Assembly: GCA_951217055.1 (NCBI GenBank)
Contig: OX578277.1
Span: 12,275,834-12,339,833 of the forward strand
Reading direction: 5' to 3'
DNA length: 64,000 nt
Source: Gerris lacustris
Lineage: Eukaryota > Arthropoda > Insecta > Hemiptera > Gerridae
The translations under genes were made by a program, and so were the position numbers. Under the pieces are notes generated by a model. It was not told the DNA's origin and ran no database searches. It was given only the letters and a program-made list of their open reading frames with translations. Below are positions 31,092-42,080 of the stretch, piece after piece. Position 1 is the first letter of the stretch; every line of letters starts with the position of its first letter.

Positions 31092-31862
31092 TAAAGGCGG
31101 AAATACACATGCTAGTTACTCGCACAAAAACATATGAGTAGCTCGCAGAGGAGAGCTACTGGCATGTGTATACATCAAATAGCATGCGAGTAAATCGCAC
31201 GAGGTTTGATTTTTGTCTTGCCAGTGGCACGAGTCGAGGGGAGGGGGAACTGATAAGGCACGTGTAAACAGGCCTGCCAGCGAAAGGTTGCTAGTAGCTA
31301 GCACGAGTCTCCCTCAGCCCTTCAGTTGCCTTCCTTTCTTTCGCGGGCATCTGACAGCAACTCATCTACTTTCTCCGGAAGCATTTGCAATTGATTCCTA
31401 AAACCATTGACGTCCCGCATTTCATTTAGTAGCCACTGACTCGCTCCATGTACATAATTCCCTTCTAGCTATCCAATCTTTACCCAGACTCTTCGTGTAT
31501 TTTTATTATTTTTCAAATGTTTTAAAACACAGTTTTTGCAAGTAACAACAATCTGGTTAATTTCTACATACATTCATAAGGTACATCGAAACAATAAATA
31601 AAACTATCAAAATTAATTAAATCAAATACAATTATTTAATCATTTATTCCGGCTAAAAGAAGGCAAGAAACAATTGCCTGTTTCAAAACTAGAACTGTGA
31701 CTGGAATGTGTATTGTCATGTGCTAGTGGCTCACACAAGACCGATCATCCGGATGATACTAGCATGCTGTTTCACTGGCAAATGTGCACAGCGTCTGTAA
31801 CAACATCATCTGTAACTCGCCACTGGCATGCTTTTTTACTAGCATATGTATTTCCGCCTTAA
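31092..31862. mobile_element. PIF/Harbinger-like MITE
   Basis: Terminal repeats AGGCGGAAATACACATGCTAGT (left, from 31095) and its near-inverse ACTAGCATATGTATTTCCGCCT (right, to 31859), flanked by TAA at 31092-31094 and 31860-31862. A 3-bp TWA duplication is the Harbinger signature. The 765-bp interior has sub-repeats of ACTGGCATG and TAGCATGC but no transposase. Confidence 0.8.
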
Positions 31863-32089
31863 CTAATTTTTTTTAAAAAAAATCAAGTTGGCGGCAACTT
31901 ATCAAAATAAAAATAGCTTTTTTCTATTTATAGTAACCCCTAACTGCGTAAAAAATTTCAAATTTCCTTGACAAACTGGAAGTAGGAGAATCAGTCCTTA
32001 GTTAGTTAGTCAACTATTTTTTATTTATAGTTTTTAAAAAGATACATATTTTTTTGTGTTTATTTCAATTAATTGTATTATGTTTTAGG

Positions 32090-32520
32090 CGATGTTGGAG
32101 TACAATGTACAGAGCCTGGATCTCAAATTTCAGTCTACATTCACAAAAATGATGGGAGACTAAGCTCTTGCAAGTCAATACGATGAGTGAACCCTCTATA
32201 TAGCGTTTTGGGATATATCTTTGGCTATTTCCCGACAACTATTGCCAATATTTTATCACCTGGTTGGAAAAACTGCAAGTTTTGTACCAGCAACTTATGA
32301 TGAATATTCCTCAAGAGCACTGAACAGAGCCACCATCTCAAATGTCAATTGGTATAATAGCTAAAGCAAGAAGAATCAAGACTTTTAGAATTTTACAATT
32401 CTTACCAAATCATTTTTTCTCATATGGAAGCAAAATCTTTCAAGTCTGTGTTGCATTAACAAACTTACAAAATCCCCTTATTAAAAAAGTAGAACCGTTA
32501 ATGGTTTCAATTTCTTACTA
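32090..32520 (+). pseudogene. Relic of a DDE transposase (THAP-DDE4 type)
   Basis: Broken coding traces. The clearest is an open stretch at about 32389-32520 reading LQFLPNHFFSYGSKIFQVCV then ALTNLQNPLIK, which recalls the C-terminus of DDE_Tnp_4-type transposases carrying an N-terminal THAP finger. Together with 30539-30658 it outlines one dead element split by the 31095-31859 MITE. Confidence 0.4.
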
Positions 32521-32539
32521 AATTGTTTATTGTGACATA

Positions 32540-33980
32540 AGCTAAACCTAATATGTGACTGAATAAATATTATAATACTAAATATGTAGGTAATTATATG
32601 AAGTACTAAATTTTGTTAGAAACCTATTTCTAGTTCTATCATTTATTTTAATTTACTTGTTACTACTAAATTCCTTATTGATGTAAGCCAAACCCAATAT
32701 GCAGAATATTTCATTTGTTTTTTTTTTACGTATCATTAGTATTTTACTCTTTACTTTTGTAGTATGATATATATTGAATTAAAGTTTTTTTTTTTTTATA
32801 CATTGTTATTATTTCTACCTTGTGGTAAATCTTTTTGTACATTCAACTGGCTTGTCATTTGCTTGCAGTGCAGACTGTTTGGGGAAGTTTACTAATTTGG
32901 CTATAGTGCTTCTCATTCCTAAAGCTTACTTAGATTTTACTATTGGTCTGTGGCTTTAACAATCAAATACTATTAGTGGGTTAAATTTCACTATGTGCTG
33001 AATGGGTTAAATTCAAAGCCACTGCCTTTTTCTGATGATAGTTCTGTTGTTAGCTCATTATTTTGTTTTTTCTTTCAAGAAAAGAAATAAACTATCTTTC
33101 TTCAAAATTGTATTCAAAATTAGTAATTTTTAAGTAGCCAAGAAGAACAAAATAAGGTATCGTAAAGTAAAGCCATTGACTGATCTTACTTGCCAAAAAA
33201 GGATAACTATATAGATATTGTCAGTTATATTTGCATCATCTAATGTAAGACGCATATATTTGAGTATTAATCTGCAATAATGACTCAAGATGTTAAGCTT
33301 ATAACAAACATGTTTCTGTAAATCCTATAACATACTATACTTAGTATTGATTTTTTTGTTAACACAAAATTGTGTAACAAGATTAATAGTATTAGTTCAA
33401 TCTTGTTTCCCCTCTCTACAACATGTGTACAGCACACTGGTATACATGAAGGTTAAAGGGGGGGAAAAAAAACAGCGAATGCTCAAAAAAGTCATGTGTA
33501 TTATTTTAATTATATAATAAAATATGTATTTAAATATAATTTGACTGTGGAAGTGGAGGAAGGTGAAACATCAGACAAATCTGTAAAAAAAAAAAATAAA
33601 TAAATAAATAGACAAAATAATAATAAACTAAAGATTATTATGTAACACGTTCATAGCATAGGATCACCTGGGGCAACATACCTAACTATCCAAAGTGGCG
33701 GATGCATGCCTGGGGCGTCATCCCCTCTTTTTTTTAACTACAGATAGTAGTCTTGCAGCTTAGAACTGGTATATACCTAGTCCTACAGTTCAGACAGACA
33801 ATTCCTATTATACCTTTTTCTTTCATTTAAACATATCCATTCAATATTAGGTTAGAGGATTAAAAATACTAAAACAAGTTTCCCCCTGGCAGCAAAGCTC
33901 ATACAGTATGAATGTGTTAAGTTATATCAAACTGAAAATGCATTTAAAATGAATTAGGAATGAATATTAACAAGTACAGT
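32540..33980. other. AT-rich DNA; no feature recognised
   Basis: No ORF of note, no repeat pair found by eye apart from an AAATAAATAAATA tract near 33595. Confidence 0.5.
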
Positions 33981-33985
33981 TCATA

Positions 33986-34155
33986 CTAACCACTTAGCTT
34001 CTCTCTTTCTATCCTACTGATTAATTTTGGGATACCTTTTTGAAAGTAAACGTTCTTCATGAAGACCATATTCTTCTTCCAGTCTTCATCTTTTTCAATT
34101 GTAAAATACACAAAATCTAGGGTGTTCCATTGCACAAAATGACACCTTGCCCTTC
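33986..34155 (-). CDS. Small YqaJ-nuclease-like ORF, exon 2
   Basis: After acceptor CCTGCAG the frame reads ARCHFVQWNTLDFVYFTIEK then DEDWKKNMVF...YFQKGIPKLISRIEREKLSG and stops (TAG 33986-33988). The pattern C-x-FV-x-W...V-x-x-I-x-x-D-x-x-W...FY...LP resembles the last strands and helix of the YqaJ viral-recombinase nuclease fold found in viral exonucleases and several transposon classes. The catalytic Asp/Glu-x-Lys residues of the fold normally lie upstream and are not present, so nuclease activity is unlikely. Could be a fragment of a captured or domesticated gene, or a spliced pseudogene. Confidence 0.45.
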
Positions 34156-34731
34156 CTGCAGCATAAATAATAATTAAATCAAATAAAAATGATAACACAG
34201 AGACAGTGTACAGGGAAATTTCTTCCCTTGAAAAAAGACTTAAAAGTTGAGCAAATAATATTTTTTGGAAATATTGCAAGAGACTAATAAATATTATTTT
34301 AAAACAGAACAGGAGATAATCCTAAAGAATAAAAAAGTAGAAGACTTGAGACCAATAGAATCAATGTTTTATAGTTAAATATTTGACTCTACTTAACTTT
34401 ATTATTCTTTATAAATGTTGTTAGACATCAATGACACATTTGCCAACTCAAACTGCAAGGAGAGTATTCCATCTTAGTCTTTAAGGTCCCTAGTGAAATC
34501 TAACTGGCCATGTATCAATAAAATACTTCTTATGTCTCATGGGTCTTCAACACAGAATAAAACATAGAAATGGTACCAAAATAGGACTACTACATTTCCT
34601 ACTTCTTCTTGACAGCAATAAGCAGTTCAACAACAAGATCTATGACCATTCATTAACATGGACAAAGTTGAGAAACTTGTGATTAATATCCATTTATTAA
34701 TGTAAAAAAGTCTTATGCTATCGTTACTTAC

Positions 34732-34834
34732 TTCCACATGGTAAAAAAACATTTATTCTCATGCTGGCATTCACATTTCCTCGCAGTACTTTAAGAGCTC
34801 CGTCATAAGTACAAGATGTTATGTGCTTATCCAT
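34732..34834 (-). CDS. Small YqaJ-like ORF, exon 1
   Basis: ATG at 34834, 34 codons plus one base (MDKHITSCTYDGALKVLRGN, then VNASMRINVFLPCG), ending at a consensus GTAAGT donor. A TTTTAG acceptor sits 10 bases before the ATG, implying a 5' UTR intron. Phase 1 matches exon 2 and gives Arg at the junction, for a 90-residue product. In YqaJ proteins the preceding strand usually contains a Gln-rich VQGQL motif, absent here. Confidence 0.4.
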
Positions 34835-34839
34835 TTTCT

Positions 34840-36440
34840 ATTTCTAAAACATCTTCGTCTCCAACAAAGAAGGCTGCAATTTTAGCAAAGCTAAAATTTG
34901 TTTAACCATCATTTTTCACTAAAAAAGAAGAGGGGAAAAACAGTAATCACAACAACAGGTCTAAAAATAACAAAACATCTTATCAGATCAAACAGTAGAG
35001 ATAAATTGCATCAATATTAATGGCTCGAGTAAATTAATGGTCAAAATTAATTAAAATTCATGATGATCATACCGAATAATAAGTAGTTAAACATAAACAT
35101 AAATTGATAAAGGTAAAAAATAATGGGTTTTATAAACTAAAATAGTTCCAGGCAGAGCGAGTTTCAAAGGCTGAAAAGCAACAGATTAATAAAAAAAACT
35201 ATCGGAAAAACTAATTCCAAGTAAAGAAATTATGATAAAAAAATAATAGTAAAAACAAAATGATCAAATAATATGAAAATTTAAAGTTTAATTCAATGGT
35301 TTGAATCAAGACCAAACGATATGAAATCCACGTAATAAAATGAACCTATTAAGGCCCAAAAAAGAAGAAAAAAAACTTACCTTTTATGCTTAGTAGTTAA
35401 AAATGGTTACAAATTGCAATAAAACACAAAAAAACACTGGAAAAAGTCTATAGAATATTAAAATGAAGCAATTATAAATACACACAATAGAGTTTTACAT
35501 GGTAAAAAAAGTTTGTTTGGAACGCAGAGGTCACAGATGATCGTCAGTGTTGCCAACATTACAGGCCCACTTTAGTTGTCTATTGAATGTCTTTTATTAT
35601 TTATATACAATTTGTTTTTTTCTTATTGTAAACACTGGAGAAGGAAGGTTATAATGAGCATGTTGAGGTTTGTCGAAGGTTATAAAGTAGCAGGTTTGTT
35701 TATTTCATTCAATTTCAAATTATTGTGTCACGTTTATTTCAGTAAATTTTTTTCGGACTATTATTTAAAATTTATGGAATTCTTGTTAATTAAAATCTTT
35801 TAAGTTTGGCTTTATAAATATTTTAGTGCTTGTTTTATCTAATTTTAAATCTACATAACTTTTAAAACCAGTTTTTAAAAAGGTAATTAATTTGGTGTTT
35901 TTGGTGTATACAAATATATATGTAGTTTGGTAAATCTGCAGGTATCTATTTTGGGCTATCTTCTAGGCTTAGTGAAACTGTTGTCTTGCATCTGCCTGTG
36001 CCTCCAGCGTACGCACTCCTTTATATTGTGTAAGCTCTTAAGGTGGTGACAGAACTACTTGTAGACAAAAAGTCTCCAGTGTGCACCTGGCCTACGTCTA
36101 TACAAACTTCAACCTAGATTTAGTTGTCAAATTATTTACAAAAATATTTTGTTTTCGTGTATTTTATTCTGGAGAGAAGAAATGTTATTCAAAACTTATT
36201 GATGTCTTAAATACAGGAGCAAGGTTTAATTAAAACTCTGTGGCCTGGCAGTGTGCTGCAAAGGAACAGTAGGGGTAAATCCTGAGAATAAGAGCCAGCG
36301 TATGGAGGAGCTTAAAAAAGTGGTACGAGCCTTACTCAAACGCACTACTGTGACAAAAGGATATAATCTCTCAAATGTATAAATCAGTTGAAGATTCTTA
36401 ACTGCATCGTCTCCTCTGGTTCAACCTTTCTAAGACATTG
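34840..36440. other. Intergenic DNA between the YqaJ-like ORF and the hAT relic
   Basis: No recognised gene. The plus frame at 35576-35803 is Phe/Leu-rich and ends randomly; a CAG|GTTTGT donor-like site at 35692 could belong to a 5' UTR exon of archease, but nothing confirms it. Confidence 0.4.
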
Positions 36441-37710
36441 TCGTAACTAGGATAAAAGTCTAGGGGGGCTAAGCCCTCCAGGGGGTCCGGGGGCCCTCCC
36501 CGTGAAAGTTTTGAAATTTCGATTCCCTAAAATCAAATTCTAGAGGTTCTTTTTACCTAATAAAAATGTAGATACGTTTTAGAAAGTAACGGAAAATGTG
36601 TGTAAAAATACGAAATTTAAATCTTCTAGTATAAGATATAATTGTGTACTAATATAAATTGTTTGAAAATGTTCTCCAGTCATTAGAGCAAAGAAGTATA
36701 CAATTATAAAATAGCATTAAAACCTATAAAAGACTTTAGCCACCCTTAAATTTTGTTTTGGTGCTTTTACATTTTAATTATTAATCATTTTCATAGGGGT
36801 TTTTGTGAATTTTTTAACACGTCTTTAGACTGAATTTTTACTTTGGAAATATCTCTTTCAATATGGAGCAGAGAAAGGTTGGTGAATCTTTCTTGACCCA
36901 AAGTTGTTCTTGCCAAGTCTTGACTCTTCGCATGGCAGAGAAACTTCTTTCACACCCTGCAGAGCTAACAGCAATTGTGATGGCAGCCTGAAGCAGTTTG
37001 TGCAAATCAGGTGTAAGTTCTTTCTTAATAGAAGCTCTCAGATTCTTCAGGGGATCCTCAGTGCTTTTTATTAAAGCAGTACCTTATGTAGGCAAAGTTC
37101 GCACATTTTTCATCACTAAGGCCCAGGTTTCATGGAATTTACATCAATATTCAGACACTGTTTGTAATTTTCAATAAATAGCTTTGCATTGTCAACATCC
37201 AAGTGTAAGAAACTGTATATAGATTCTCCCATATCTTAGTTCTGGGTTCTTTTCCTGCAAGCACGCAGTAACACTGTTCATCACACGATAATAGATATGA
37301 ACCCTCCAATATTCTTCAACAGTGTAAGAAGAGTGCGATAAGCTGGAATGATCAGGCAGATCTCCATGTCCCAAGGAGGATTCAACAATGCAATCTTTCA
37401 TATAAGTCCTAGTGGTTGGTTTCCTCTTTTTGGAAGCTTTTGGAGGATCATGGGATCCTCCAGTTTTTTGTTGAACGTTATTCAATCGAAAACAATAATC
37501 TATCAATATTTGGGCTCAGGTTTTCATTTTCTTGTTAGCGAGATTAGTCAATAGTTTTTTGAAAGTGAAAGTAGGTATTTATTTTCATGCATTGCGTTTA
37601 TTTTTTTAGTACAAATGTCCGTAAAAAAAAAATATTTTTTTACTTTTCTATTTTTCTAGGGGGGGCTAATTTTCGTCTAGGGTGGGCTTAGCCCACCCTA
37701 GACGAAGTGT
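36440..37710 (-). pseudogene. Decayed hAT transposon with dimerisation-domain relic
   Basis: Minus strand near 36820-37010 reads DLHKLLQAAITIAVSSAGCE then RSFSAMRRVKTW, the hallmark of the hAT C-terminal dimerisation domain (ZMYM1-like subgroup), and after a 1-base frameshift RTTLGQERFTNLSLLHIERD. Further left-over coding lies at 37190-37510. G/C-rich ends (AGGGGGGCTAAGCCCTCC near 36460; a 31-base hairpin at 37674-37704) probably belong to the element termini. Not functional. Confidence 0.75.
37674..37704. repeat. Perfect hairpin at the hAT relic edge
   Basis: CGTCTAGGGTGGGCT, one T, then AGCCCACCCTAGACG: 15-bp arms with a single-base loop. Likely an arrangement of two abutting element ends. 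Confidence 0.85.
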
Positions 37711-37989
37711 GGGAAAATAAAAAATTGGGGTGGGGAGATTTTGAATTGAACTAGACCAACAAAACAGAAATGATACTGGTAGAGGGGCCTGACACTTGGA
37801 TTATCTAGTGGCTTTACTTTTTCCCTCACATGGGTTAGTCTGAGTCTCAAAAGTCACAACTCGTAACACACAAACTGTAGAATCTAAACCTTGATATAGT
37901 AGTAGTAAGGTACGGGTAAGACGAACCACTTGTTGGAACCTAGCAATTAGGCCTTCATTCGGGCCCTTTTTACTAGCCCCGTGGTAGAG

Positions 37990-38208
37990 AGTTCTAGCCA
38001 CTTCACACCATCATACCTCTGTACATTGTACCGCCAAAGCGAGTATGATGTGATCATTAGTGAGCCTTGTAAATCAGAGTATCACGGTGATCATTAGTGA
38101 GCCATGTAAATCAGAGTATCACGGCTTGGGATTGAACCCCGACCTCCTGATCCATTGATGGCTGAGCAGACGTGGTTTAACCCACACGGCCACGCTAGCT
38201 CCCAACCT
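37990..38208 (-). mobile_element. tRNA-derived SINE
   Basis: On the minus strand starting at 38208: GGGAGCTAGCGTGGCCGTGT then GGGTTAAACC (A-box-like), followed about 50 bases on by GGGGTTCAATCCC (B box). The spacing and the GCGTGGCCGTGTGGGTTAA start point to a class II tRNA (Ser or Leu type) ancestor. Downstream a 40-bp unit (GTGATACTCTGATTTACA(T/A)GGCTCACTAATGATCACC) is duplicated in tandem. Not a functional tRNA: the acceptor and anticodon stems do not pair. Confidence 0.7.
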
Positions 38209-38573
38209 TGATGTAAGTTAATAGTGATTATATCTATCTCCTAAATTTACACAATCTCAGGAATATATAAAGCCACTGTATCGCTAGGTTATTTAACACA
38301 TTGATATTTAAGTACTAATGTTACAGAATCACTATTATGCTTAACACCTTGATATTTGTCAACTGTAGTTACAAAAGAGCCCCTTATGATTGTTTCATAT
38401 TAGAATGTAACCTTAATCTATGATTTATTTTGCCTTAAAATGTACCCTTATATGTTTTTAAAGTATGATAAAATTAATTTATATTCTTATTCTGTTTCAG
38501 AATGATATAAGAGCTATATTTAAAACAATATAGGACACATTTTAGTAAATCAATTGTATAAAACCCTTAAGCA

Positions 38574-39032
38574 ATGGAAGGAGTTGAGTTACCAGTTCTG
38601 AAATACGAATATCTAGATCACACAGCAGATGTACAATTGCACGCATGGGGCGAAACTTTAACAGAAGCATTCGAGCAATGTGCCATGAGCATGTTTGGCT
38701 ACATGACTGAAATTGAATACGTCGAAATAAAAGACACGCAAACAATCGAAGCAGAAGGTGATGATATGTTAGGTCTTCTTTTTCATTTCCTCGATGAATT
38801 TCTCTTCCTATTCTCGGCTGAGCCATATTTCATACCTCGTGTCGTTAAAATTATCGAATTTGATCGTATTAATTTTAAAATTCGTGCAGAAGGCTACGGA
38901 GAAGAATTCCGTATTGGTAAACATCCTCAGGGAACAGAAGTTAAAGCTATAACTTATTCTAATATGCAAGTTCATGAACATAAAGATCGTAATGAGAATA
39001 GATGCGAAGTTTTTGTAATTATTGACATATGA
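38574..39032 (+). CDS. Protein archease
   Basis: 152 residues, intact and uninterrupted. Archease activates the RtcB RNA ligase, promoting its guanylylation and multiple turnover, in tRNA exon ligation and in Xbp1 mRNA splicing. The sequence carries the family signatures: KYEYLDHTADVQLHAWG at residues 10-26 with the metal-binding Asp (DHTAD), EAFEQCAMSMFGYMT (31-45), LLFHFLDEFLF (68-78), FKIRAEGYGEE (102-112), HPQGTEVKAITY (117-128) and the terminal FVIIDI containing the conserved Asp. Length is close to the usual 140-170. The start is the first ATG in frame and gives a shorter N-terminal extension than vertebrate forms. A good acceptor (TTCTGTTTCAG, ends 38500) about 70 bases upstream suggests a 5' UTR intron, arguing for the native gene and not a retrocopy. 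Confidence 0.95.
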   Translation: MEGVELPVLKYEYLDHTADVQLHAWGETLTEAFEQCAMSMFGYMTEIEYVEIKDTQTIEAEGDDMLGLLFHFLDEFLFLFSAEPYFIPRVVKIIEFDRINFKIRAEGYGEEFRIGKHPQGTEVKAITYSNMQVHEHKDRNENRCEVFVIIDI

Positions 39033-39589
39033 TTTTTAAATTTTTATTTCTGTTGTGTATGTGTATATAATTTTTTAAAAAATTACAAATATATATTATA
39101 ATTATTGTTTTAACTTCATGATTTTTTATTTTAGTACCTGGTGTCTGATAAAATGTTCAAGAATGATTATATCAGGCCTTTTTGTTATGTGAAAATTAAT
39201 TATATTTTTGAGATAAACATTAAATGATAGCGAAACAGGAAAAGTAAACAAAGAAATAAATTAATTGACGTGTGACAACCAGGATTGTTTACACTTTTGT
39301 CTTGGGTATCGGTTTAATTTTTCTGCAACTGTAATTCCTTACTTGTACTCATTTTTCTTCTCTTACCGTTTCCTACACGGGGGCATTTAGATTCGGTGTT
39401 GGCGAGATCCGTTGTACAAAGAGTTGTCCTTTTATAGGTTTAATATCAACAGTCTAGTTGGTTGTCATTTTTTTGTTATGAAGTAAATAAATTCTGAACT
39501 ATTTTTTTTTCACTAACTTTATAATATAACAATTATATTATTAACACTACATATGATTCAACAAAAAATGTATAAACGTAGTATAAAAA
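39033..39589. other. Archease 3' flank
   Basis: AT-rich. The AATAAA words near 39256 and 39487 are candidate polyadenylation signals. Nothing else seen. Confidence 0.5.
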
Positions 39590-39925
39590 AAGGGCACTTT
39601 TTTACTTTTAGCACCCCCCTTGGTTCTAAACAATAGTCTGCCCAACAAAAGTCTCAAAGGTTTGTGTGTTCGTCTCCTCAAGACATTGAGACTCCTGGGG
39701 TAGTTTTATAATTAATATTCCTTTATCTTAGTAGTTGATTAGACTAAGGGATATGATCACAATTATATACACAAGTGTGATATTCCTTTGTCCCAAGGTA
39801 CATTGGAATAAATATCCCTTCGTCTTAATAGTAATTTTGACTAAGGAATATATACTACTCTGTATATGTTCCTTTGTCTAAATAACTATTAACACAAAGG
39901 GGTATAGGGGGTGCTAAAGTAAATA
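39590..39925. mobile_element. MITE with TTTAGCACCCCC ends
   Basis: Left TTTTAGCACCCCCCTT and right GGGGGTGCTAAAGTAAA are inverted copies. The interior is a chain of shorter inverted and direct repeats of ATTCCTTTGTC(T/C)(T/A)A. Related words occur at 11230-11290 and 18605-18645. Confidence 0.65.
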
Positions 39926-40154
39926 AAGTACCATAAAAAGTTCTTTTTATAATAAAATGATTTTACAAAGTAAAGGTTATACTTCACTGGTTTCTTTTGT
40001 TTTCAAAGTTTGTTTTTATGTTTCCTTTAAAATAAAAGTTTCACTGTCATATGACCAAGTCAAATTTTCAATATGATTTTTGTGTATGATTTAGTCACAC
40101 GGAAAGTCATCCGACAAACTCACATAGTAAAGTGGCCTTTATGTTTAGACAGTG

Positions 40155-40440
40155 TTTGTAGGTATAACAGTATTAGATCATTACAAGACGGAGGGATCAG
40201 TGACGTTAGACTTTTATCTACATGATCATTAGTGTCTCACCTCTTTGGAAATCAAACCCAGATTATTTTTTTGTTTGCACTTTAGATTCAAGGAGAACAT
40301 TATTAGATCATTGCAAGATAAAGGGATCAGTCATTTAACACATCTATGAATGAGATTAGTGGTGAACTTATCTCACCTCTCTAGCAATTATCACACCTGA
40401 TAAGATGTACTCCACAATAATCACCCCCTTAGATAGTGGT
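40155..40440 (-). mobile_element. SINE-like repeat, third location
   Basis: Two related blocks with AGATCATT(A/G)CAAGA(C/T)(G/A)(G/A)AGGGATCAGT and CATTAGTG...CTCACCTCT as in 24000-24330 and 48930-49310. Minus strand has GGGTTTGATTTCC as B-box-like word. Confidence 0.5.
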
Positions 40441-40538
40441 TCACAAAGATGGACCAATGGGGACAATTACACTAGGATTATATCAACAAAAATCCTTTTA
40501 TAAATAAAAGGGATTTTGTACGTCATATATATAAATAT

Positions 40539-41466
40539 CAGGGCTGCAAACTAGTCAGTAATAGTCAGAATTTGAGGAAAGTCTGTATTTGGTCAGTATT
40601 TCATGAAATTGGTCTGTAAAGTCAGTTTTTTACACCTTGCGGAACCCCTTTGTGGTGCCTGGGTGTAGATGCTGCTCAAGATTTATTTGCCAAGTTATGC
40701 AAGGCATTAAATTGCCATGAACTAAATTGCTTATGCTTAGTAATGATGTACCAAATGTAAACAAAGCTGTTACAAGACTTTTGAACAATTATATGATTTT
40801 GTTAAAAATAAAAAATAAGAGTTGACATTGAAACCTGTAACATCCATGTTTTACACAATGCATTTTAACAGGGCATGGAAGTACTCAGAGATAATGCATC
40901 GAATCTATTTTTTCAAATTCACGCTTTTTTTAATGGTTGGCCGTCAAGGTGGGAAGATTTCACTGAAGTTCAAAAAGGCCTAAATTTACCCAGTCATAAA
41001 GTTATTAAGCAAGTGTCGTCAAGATGTTTATCCTTGGAGCAAGCAGGCAAACAACTTTTGGAACAATGGCCAGCATTTGTTAAATATTTCCTCACATTTA
41101 TCCCAAAATATAAAACTGACCTTATGAAATCTACAAAGTATAAGAACATCGTTACTCTGTTAAAAATTGACACGATGAAAGCAGAAGTATCTTTGTTTTT
41201 ATATTGTTTATTAAACATTTTCTGACACTTGATTGCACAGCATTACCTATTTATCGCGTTTCTTTATAATTTAAAGATCAAATTTCAATTTTTACAGCTA
41301 ATCAGGAGAAGGGTGGCCAATTTTATAAAATATTTCAGTAATTATTCGATTTGTCACAATTTTTTTTTTAAATGAGGATTGATGTCAGTAATGTTAGTAG
41401 GTATTTAGTCAGTACTTTCACATAATTAGTCAGTAAATTTGACTATACAACCAGTTTGCAGCCCTG
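40539..41466 (+). mobile_element. hAT-type element with partial transposase frame
   Basis: 928 bp with ends CAGGGCTGCAAACT(A/G)GT and its inverse; flanking octamers ATAAATAT / AAATATAT match at 6 of 8 positions. The plus frame 40875-41223 encodes a fragment with SRCLSLEQAGKQLLEQWPAF, the region after the hAT catalytic core that in ZMYM/KIAA1586-like transposases reads (T)RWLSL...QWP.L..YF. Catalytic residues are absent, so it is non-autonomous. Confidence 0.8.
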
Positions 41467-42080
41467 AAATATATATTTATAAATATGAATCTAGTTAGAA
41501 CTATATAAAAGTATAATATAATAATAAAATAAGGAATAAAATATTATATAGATATATATGTACCAATATATAAAATAGTAATTATAATATTAATTTTTTA
41601 AACAAATTACTTAACAATCAAAATTTTAATGTATATTTTATTTTTCTTTTTTTTACAAACAATTCATTTTCATATATTTTGATTTTTAATTATAATTTTA
41701 CAATAATAATTATTAATAGAGTTTCTAGGTTTCTAAAAAAGGATTAAGAACACATGAAATATAATTTATTATATTATTTACTATTTTATTTAATTTATAT
41801 AAAAATGTATTTATTTTATTATTATTCAATGTTATTTTACTTTACAAAAAATGTACCAATAGAATATTACATTTTAAACTGTTATTACTGAATTTTATTT
41901 AAATATAATAATAATAACACAGAAATTATTACGTGTTGTGGAGAGTGTGAAAAAAAAAAAAATCTGATAATTTTATAAAAAGTTAATAGATTTTAATTTG
42001 TTTGTATTGATTACATTTTGGAATATTAACAATATAGATAATAGTTATGTTAAGTCAAATGAAAGGTTTGAAATAGATTA
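41467..42080. other. Extremely AT-rich DNA; no feature seen
   Basis: Almost pure A/T with short homopolymers; no ORF or repeat unit evident. Confidence 0.6.

Noticed and set aside
35576..35803. 75-codon plus frame upstream of archease
   Set aside because: Phe/Leu/Ile-rich sequence typical of AT-rich DNA; no domain and no convincing splice link to archease.
38100..38208. Functional tRNA gene on the minus strand
   Set aside because: A- and B-box words are present, but acceptor and anticodon stems do not pair and it continues into a SINE body.
38542..38826. 94-codon minus frame overlapping archease
   Set aside because: Antisense shadow of the archease coding sequence.
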